In this document: positions 59,807 through 64,000 of the stretch, piece after piece
How the letters are laid out: each line of letters begins with the position of its first letter
Numbering within the stretch: the stretch's first letter is position 1
NCBI GenBank assembly: GCA_963838775.1
Contig: CAWISP010000037.1
Span: 42,345 to 106,344 of the forward strand
Reading direction: 5' to 3'
Source: Chersky-840 sp963838775
GTDB lineage: Bacteria > Actinomycetota > Acidimicrobiia > Acidimicrobiales > UBA8190
Length of the DNA stretch: 64,000 bases
Notes under the pieces: generated by a model
Told to the model about the DNA's origin: nothing
Database searches by the model: none
The model's input: the letters and a program-made list of their open reading frames with translations, nothing else
Translations under genes and position numbers: made by a program

Positions 59807-60867
59807 CGGGTGACCGCCCGCGCCTTGGCGAACTCGGCAGCCAAGGTGTCCGACGACAGGTGCACATAGGCGGCGGTCGATTCCGGGGAGGCGTGGCCCA
59901 TCAGCTCGCGCAACACCAGCAAGTCGATGCCGGCCGCTGCCAACTCGGTCCCATAGGTGTGGCGCAGACGGTGCGGGCGGACTCTCGTCGAGCCGGACCG
60001 GGCCCGGTGCGTGCGGAAGATGCGACGCATCCCCGCTTCGGTCAACGCCGATCCTCGTGTCGGTCCCCGCAGCACCACGAAACACTCCGGCGTGGCGCAC
60101 CCCGGCGGGCGTTCGGTCCGAAGGTAGTTGCCCAGCTCGGTGAAGAACACCCGATCGACCGGGACCGTTCGTTCCTTGTTGCCCTTCCCGACCACTCGGA
60201 CCCGGCGCATCCCCCGGTCCACGTCAGCCAGGCGCAACGAGCGGACCTCGGCTGCTCGCAGCCCGCCCACCAGCATCGCCAAGGCCATCGCCTTGTCCCG
60301 GCAGGTGCACAAGTCGGCGAGGAAAGCGGACACCTCGTCGGGTTCGAGACTCTCGGGAAGGCGCCGTGGCTGGCGGACCAGCCGGCCACCCGTCGGCGCC
60401 CGGCGCGTCCCGATATGGCCCAGCAGACCACGGCCCTTGGGCCGCAACCCGGTCGAACGCCGAGCCGCTGGCACCGGGTTGTCTCCTCGGACACCAGCGA
60501 TCACCGCGTACTCGAACAACCCGCGCACCGCGGCGATCCGTCGGTTCATCGTTGCCGGCGCCGCTCCGCGCCGATCGGTCAGGCGCACCACCTTCTTGTT
60601 CCCGCTGCGCTTGGACTTCGCCTGCCAGTCCAAATAGTCGAACAAGTCGGTCGGCACCACCTCAACGACGGTCAACCCCTGATCGCCGAGGAAGCGACCA
60701 AAGTTCAACAAGTCGAAGGCATACGCCCGCACGGTGGCCGGCGAGAACCCCCGAGCCTCGAGGTGCGTCAAGAAAGTGTTCGCCATCTCGACATCAGTCC
60801 ATGAACCCTCAAGGCGATGCGAGCCCTCCAGGCGAACGACCGCCAGCGGTCCCGCTGACACCGTCAT
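59803..60867 (-). CDS. Tyrosine recombinase A
   Basis: 354 residues from ATG 60867. Core-binding domain (FLTHLEARGFSPATVRAYAF), catalytic Arg in VGGLRAAEVRSLRL, HRLRHTYGTELAAAG and LMGHASPESTAAYVHL with the Tyr. All key residues are present. Paired with recombinase B, as in Tn554-like elements where two recombinases act together. Confidence 0.88.
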   Translation of the reverse strand: MTVSAGPLAVVRLEGSHRLEGSWTDVEMANTFLTHLEARGFSPATVRAYAFDLLNFGRFLGDQGLTVVEVVPTDLFDYLDWQAKSKRSGNKKVVRLTDRRGAAPATMNRRIAAVRGLFEYAVIAGVRGDNPVPAARRSTGLRPKGRGLLGHIGTRRAPTGGRLVRQPRRLPESLEPDEVSAFLADLCTCRDKAMALAMLVGGLRAAEVRSLRLADVDRGMRRVRVVGKGNKERTVPVDRVFFTELGNYLRTERPPGCATPECFVVLRGPTRGSALTEAGMRRIFRTHRARSGSTRVRPHRLRHTYGTELAAAGIDLLVLRELMGHASPESTAAYVHLSSDTLAAEFAKARAVTR

Positions 60868-61097
60868 CGTGCATCACCGTCGAAGAACAGTTCCCCGTCG
60901 GTGACACCGAGCAGGAACCCGAACCGGGACAGGTCCGCGTGCAGCTGATCGATGTCGTAGCCGTCACTTCCGACGAACCGTCTCAACGAGTCGGCCAGTC
61001 GGCTGTGGTCACATACCAGCCACTCGCCGAGAAACTCCAACATTTCGCCGAGCTCGATTGCGTCCCCTGGATCCAGACATACCTGCGGCACTGCCAT
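60864..61097 (-). CDS. Small accessory protein of the recombinase transposon
   Basis: 77 residues from ATG 61097: MAVPQVCLDPGDAIELGEML, EFLGEWLVCDHSRLADSLRR, acidic C-terminus. Its stop overlaps the recombinase A start. In Tn554-like transposons a small third protein is also encoded, but on a different position; similarity to it is not claimed. Confidence 0.6.
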   Translation of the reverse strand: MAVPQVCLDPGDAIELGEMLEFLGEWLVCDHSRLADSLRRFVGSDGYDIDQLHADLSRFGFLLGVTDGELFFDGDAR

Positions 61098-61203
61098 GGC
61101 ACACCTCCAGAGTCGTCGCTCCAGGTCAGCATGAACCTGGACGCCTCCCGGTTGGTGGACCCTCAGACCGCTACAGCCAGTCGAGCCTCCCAAGGCCGGT
61201 TAA

Positions 61204-62098
61204 CCCATACGAGGTTCATCCACGAACCGTAGGTCGGGGTGAAGTGGAAGTGGAACCTCCGGTGACGCAGCAGCCACTGGTGGACCTTCGGGGTCTTGTG
61301 CGTCGACAGGTTGTCGAGCACGACCTCGACCTCGAGGTCCTTCGGCACGCTCGCGTCGATCTTTCCCAAGAAAGCGAGGAAGTCGGCCGAGGTGTGGGTC
61401 GCCTTGATGTCGGTGATCACCTTTCCCGAAGCGATGTTCAACGCGGCGAACAGGTCGCAGGTGCCGTTGCGCTCGTAGTCATGGGTTGCGCGCGCCGGGG
61501 TTCCCGGCAACATCGGGAATGTCGGGGCGGTCCGGTTGAGGGCCTGGATCTGGGGCTTCTCGTCGACGGCGAAGACCACCGCGGCGACCGGGGGATTCAA
61601 GTAGAGCCCGACTATGTCGCGGATCTTTTCTACGAGCTCGGGGTCGGGGGAGACCTTAAAGGCGTCCTCGCGCCAGGGCTTGAGACCGAAGGCCCGCCAG
61701 ATCTCCGACACGGTCTGGCGGCTGATTCCATGCTTTTTCGCGAGACCCCTCGTCGACCAGTGGGTTGCGTCGGCCGGGGCGGACTCGAGCGTGTCGACGA
61801 CGACCGCTTCGACGACGTCGTCGCCGATGCTGCGGACCGCTCCGGGACGAGGTGCGTCGACGAGTCCATCGAGACGCTCCTCGGAAAAGCGGTGCCGCCA
61901 CTTCCCGACTGTGACGGGATGCACGCCGAGCTCTGCCGCGACCTCGCGATCGGTGCGCCCGTCGGCGCAACGAAGAACGATGCGGCACCTAAGGGCGAGA
62001 GACTGCGCAGAGGAGTGCCGCCGCGCCCAGCGTTCGAGGCTTCGGCGTTCCTCGTCGGTGAGGGTGATCTCAACGGTCGGTCGTCCGCGACGCGCCAT
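61204..62098 (-). pseudogene. IS630-family transposase, C-terminally interrupted
   Basis: Helix-turn-helix N-terminus (ALRCRIVLRCADGRTDREVA, GVHPVTVGKWRHRF), HGISRQTVSEIWRAFG, first Asp in VVFAVDEKPQIQA, second in VEVVLDNLSTHKTPKV and the C-terminal FTPTYGSWMNL. The DDE Glu that follows is missing because the recombinase transposon begins here; it survives as LIERWF at 57.8 kb. Confidence 0.85.
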
Positions 62099-62268
62099 GC
62101 CAGCTCCTTCTCGAGAGGTTCTACCAGGCAGAACCTTTGGCGCGCAGGGAAAATTCCCGATATCGACTAATTCTTCAGATAATCACGCTGACACGTCACT
62201 AGGACGGCGCTGAAGTAATCGACTCCAAATACTCGCGATTTCCGAGCGGGTAGGCGAGAATTACATCC

Positions 62269-63843
62269 ATGGCACTTGGTGTGGCGCAGGTTCAGCCCCG
62301 CTTCGAGAACCCCCGGGAGATCCTCGGCGAGCGTCTCCGCGAAGGCTCGATCTATCGACTGCTCGCCGACGAGGGGCACCGGCTCTTTCCCGACGACTAT
62401 TTCGCGGACCTCTACGCCGATTCGCCAAGAGGTCGCCCGACGATCCCGGCGCGGGTGATGGCAAGCGTGATGGTGCTGCAGGCCTTCGAGGGACTGTCCG
62501 ATCGCGAGGCGACCGATCGCCTGGAGGTCGATCTGCGTTGGCAGGCGGCCTGTGGTGTCGACACCGGCGCCGAGGCCTTCCATCCGACGAACCTTGTCGG
62601 ACAGCGCAACAGGCTCCGGGCCTCTCCGCGTCCCCGGAGGATGTTCGAGGACACCAAGGTCGTGGCCACACAGTCCAAGGCGATGGGCAACCGTGCCCGG
62701 GTCTTCGACTCGACGCCGATCTACGACGCGGTGGCGACCCAGGACACCGTCACCCAGCTGCGGGCGGCGATCAGAAAGCTGCTCGTCGTCTTAGACAATC
62801 TCGGTCTCGCGAGACTTGCCGCAAAGGTGCGCGAGGCGCTGGTTCGCGATGACGACTACGCCTCGCCCGGCAAGCCGCCGTGCGACTGGGATGACCCCGA
62901 TGCGCGCGAACAGCTCGTCGACGAGCTCGTCGTGGACTGCCTTTTGACCCTCGTCGTGCTCGAGGACAAGACGTTGCCCTCTCCGGCGCACGAGGCAGCC
63001 GAATTGTTGGCCCTCGTCGCCGGTCAAGACACCGAGCAGGGATCAGACGGTGTCTTCCGCATCGCGAAAAAGGTTGCGAAAGACCGTGTCATCTCCACGG
63101 TCGACACCGAGGCTCGTCACGGGCACAAGTCCAAGGCTCGCCGCTTCGACGGCTACAAGGCGCACTTCTCGCTCGACCCGGACTCCGAGCTGATCGACGA
63201 GGTCGTCGCCACCCCGGCCAACACACCCGATCGTGACGCTGTTCCCGCCCTTGTCGAGTCCCTTCCCGAGGAGGACCCGCCCGAGATCGTCGGCGACGCC
63301 GCCTATGGGGACGGGGCGACGCGCGCCGAGCTTCAAGCATCCGGACTTCGCGTCGTCGCCAAGGTCCCGCCCTATCGCAACACAACCGGCGGCTACACGA
63401 AGGACCGGTTCGCAATCGACCTCGAAGAAAAGACCGTCACCTGCCCGGCAAATCACAGCGTCCCGATCCGCTTTCATCGTCGCGGTGACGGAACAGCGAG
63501 CTTCGCCCCCCACTGTAAGAGCTGCCCGCTCGCGTCTGCCTGCACGCGGTCGCGCTCGGGCCGCACGATCACGATCCATCCTCACGAAGCCCTTTTGCAA
63601 CGGGCTCGCTCCGAGCAGGCCGACCCGGCGTGGCAGGCGCGTTATCGGGCCGACCGACCGATGGTCGAGCGCAAGATCGCGCACTTCGCCTTCCGAGCCT
63701 GGGGCGGACGACGAGCGCGCACGCGCGGCCTTCGCCGCGTTGGCACCGACCTCGACACGCGCGCCGGGGCGCTCAACCTCGCGCGTCTTGCCACACTCGG
63801 TCTGCGGTTTGGTCCGGCCGGCTGGAGCATCGCTGCGACCTGA
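62269..63843 (+). CDS. IS1182-family transposase
   Basis: 524 residues. N-terminal DUF772-like domain (YADSPRGRPTIPARVMASVM, EGLSDREATDRLEVDLRWQA), DDE Asp in RVFDSTPIYDAV, ARHGHKSKARRFDGYKAHFS, DAAYGDGATRAEL with the second Asp, a Cys-rich CKSCPLASACTR segment and the final acidic residue in RPMVERKIAHF. Intact ORF; terminal inverted repeats were not identified. Confidence 0.9.
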   Translation: MALGVAQVQPRFENPREILGERLREGSIYRLLADEGHRLFPDDYFADLYADSPRGRPTIPARVMASVMVLQAFEGLSDREATDRLEVDLRWQAACGVDTGAEAFHPTNLVGQRNRLRASPRPRRMFEDTKVVATQSKAMGNRARVFDSTPIYDAVATQDTVTQLRAAIRKLLVVLDNLGLARLAAKVREALVRDDDYASPGKPPCDWDDPDAREQLVDELVVDCLLTLVVLEDKTLPSPAHEAAELLALVAGQDTEQGSDGVFRIAKKVAKDRVISTVDTEARHGHKSKARRFDGYKAHFSLDPDSELIDEVVATPANTPDRDAVPALVESLPEEDPPEIVGDAAYGDGATRAELQASGLRVVAKVPPYRNTTGGYTKDRFAIDLEEKTVTCPANHSVPIRFHRRGDGTASFAPHCKSCPLASACTRSRSGRTITIHPHEALLQRARSEQADPAWQARYRADRPMVERKIAHFAFRAWGGRRARTRGLRRVGTDLDTRAGALNLARLATLGLRFGPAGWSIAAT

Positions 63844-63888
63844 CGCGCCCGACAACCCACGGGCTCAGCCTCGAGTAACCACGCTTGC

Positions 63889-63911
63889 ACGTCTGGACGT
63901 CTGGACGTCTG
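63889..63911 (+). repeat. Triplet of ACGTCTGG repeats
   Basis: ACGTCTGG occurs three times in succession (the last ending ACGTCTGC), 46 bp after the IS1182 transposase stop. Confidence 0.6.
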
Positions 63912-64000
63912 CCGATCAACCCGTTGGCTGGCCCATTATCAACAACACACTCACCTGGCACAACTGGCCCAACAGAAACGTCCTTACTTCAGCGCCCTCC

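Larger units (their letters stand above)
57810..61203 (-). mobile_element. Tyrosine-recombinase transposon inserted in an IS630 gene
   Basis: Ends TTAACCGGCCCTCGGGG (57810-57826) and complement TTAACCGGCCTTGGG (61189-61203) are inverted. The two flanks are consecutive parts of one IS630 transposase. Three ATGA-coupled genes on the minus strand fill the 3.4 kb. Confidence 0.75.

Overview
This 64 kb window is high-GC bacterial DNA with GTG/ATG starts, short or overlapping gene spacing and no intron-free ambiguity in the housekeeping part. A MurT-GatD amidotransferase, mycobacterial-type fatty acyl-CoA reductase fused to a HAD domain, and a B12-riboswitch operon point to an actinobacterium, plausibly of the Acidimicrobiia. 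That placement is inference from gene content only.

Positions 1-23.8 kb are ordinary chromosome. A fused murT-gatD gene (cut by the window start) is followed by an HD-domain protein and a lipoprotein-like gene broken by a 4-bp duplication. Next comes a leftward, translationally coupled lipid operon (acyl-CoA reductase/HAD, zinc alcohol dehydrogenase, LarA-like nickel-pincer racemase, PlsC acyltransferase), divergent from a TetR regulator across a 23-bp gap filled by a 14-bp palindrome. A membrane protein, a two-domain VOC protein and an amidase lead to a cobalamin riboswitch. The riboswitch heads an eleven-gene rightward operon for corrinoid import and nucleotide-loop assembly: btuF-btuC-btuD-cobO-cbiZ-cobU-cobS-cbiB-cobC-cobT-cobQ. 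It lacks ring-synthesis genes, and cbiZ marks it as a salvage/remodelling set.

Positions 23.86-53.40 kb are a genomic island accreted at a tRNA-Val(CAC) gene. The tRNA 3' end recurs at 32.45 kb and 53.36 kb, so two elements sit in tandem. The left one (8.6 kb) has an intact tyrosine integrase, a frameshifted excisionase, two surface proteins sharing a C-terminal anchor (one frameshifted), and a Fic/Doc-type toxin with a 40-codon antitoxin missed by length filters. The right one begins with an integrase gene fragment interrupted by a group II intron. It carries small single genes (membrane proteins, GNAT, alpha/beta hydrolase, LppX-like protein, KimA-like transporter, DUF3303, PPOX) and a three-layer nest: an IS3 element interrupted by an IS30 element, itself interrupted by a second group II intron. 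An NF041680-type transposon and an IS5 element follow. Spacers between the island genes contain a recurring imperfect repeat family, giving the island a cassette-like look.

Positions 53.4-64 kb return to chromosome (secreted protein, acyl-CoA thioesterase), then a 1.4 kb non-coding stretch with tandem hairpin repeats and a truncated response regulator. A second mobile cluster follows: a recombinase element (small protein plus two tyrosine recombinases, all ATGA-coupled) that appears to have split an IS630 transposase gene, then an IS1182-family transposase. No CRISPR array, rRNA or replication origin was seen.
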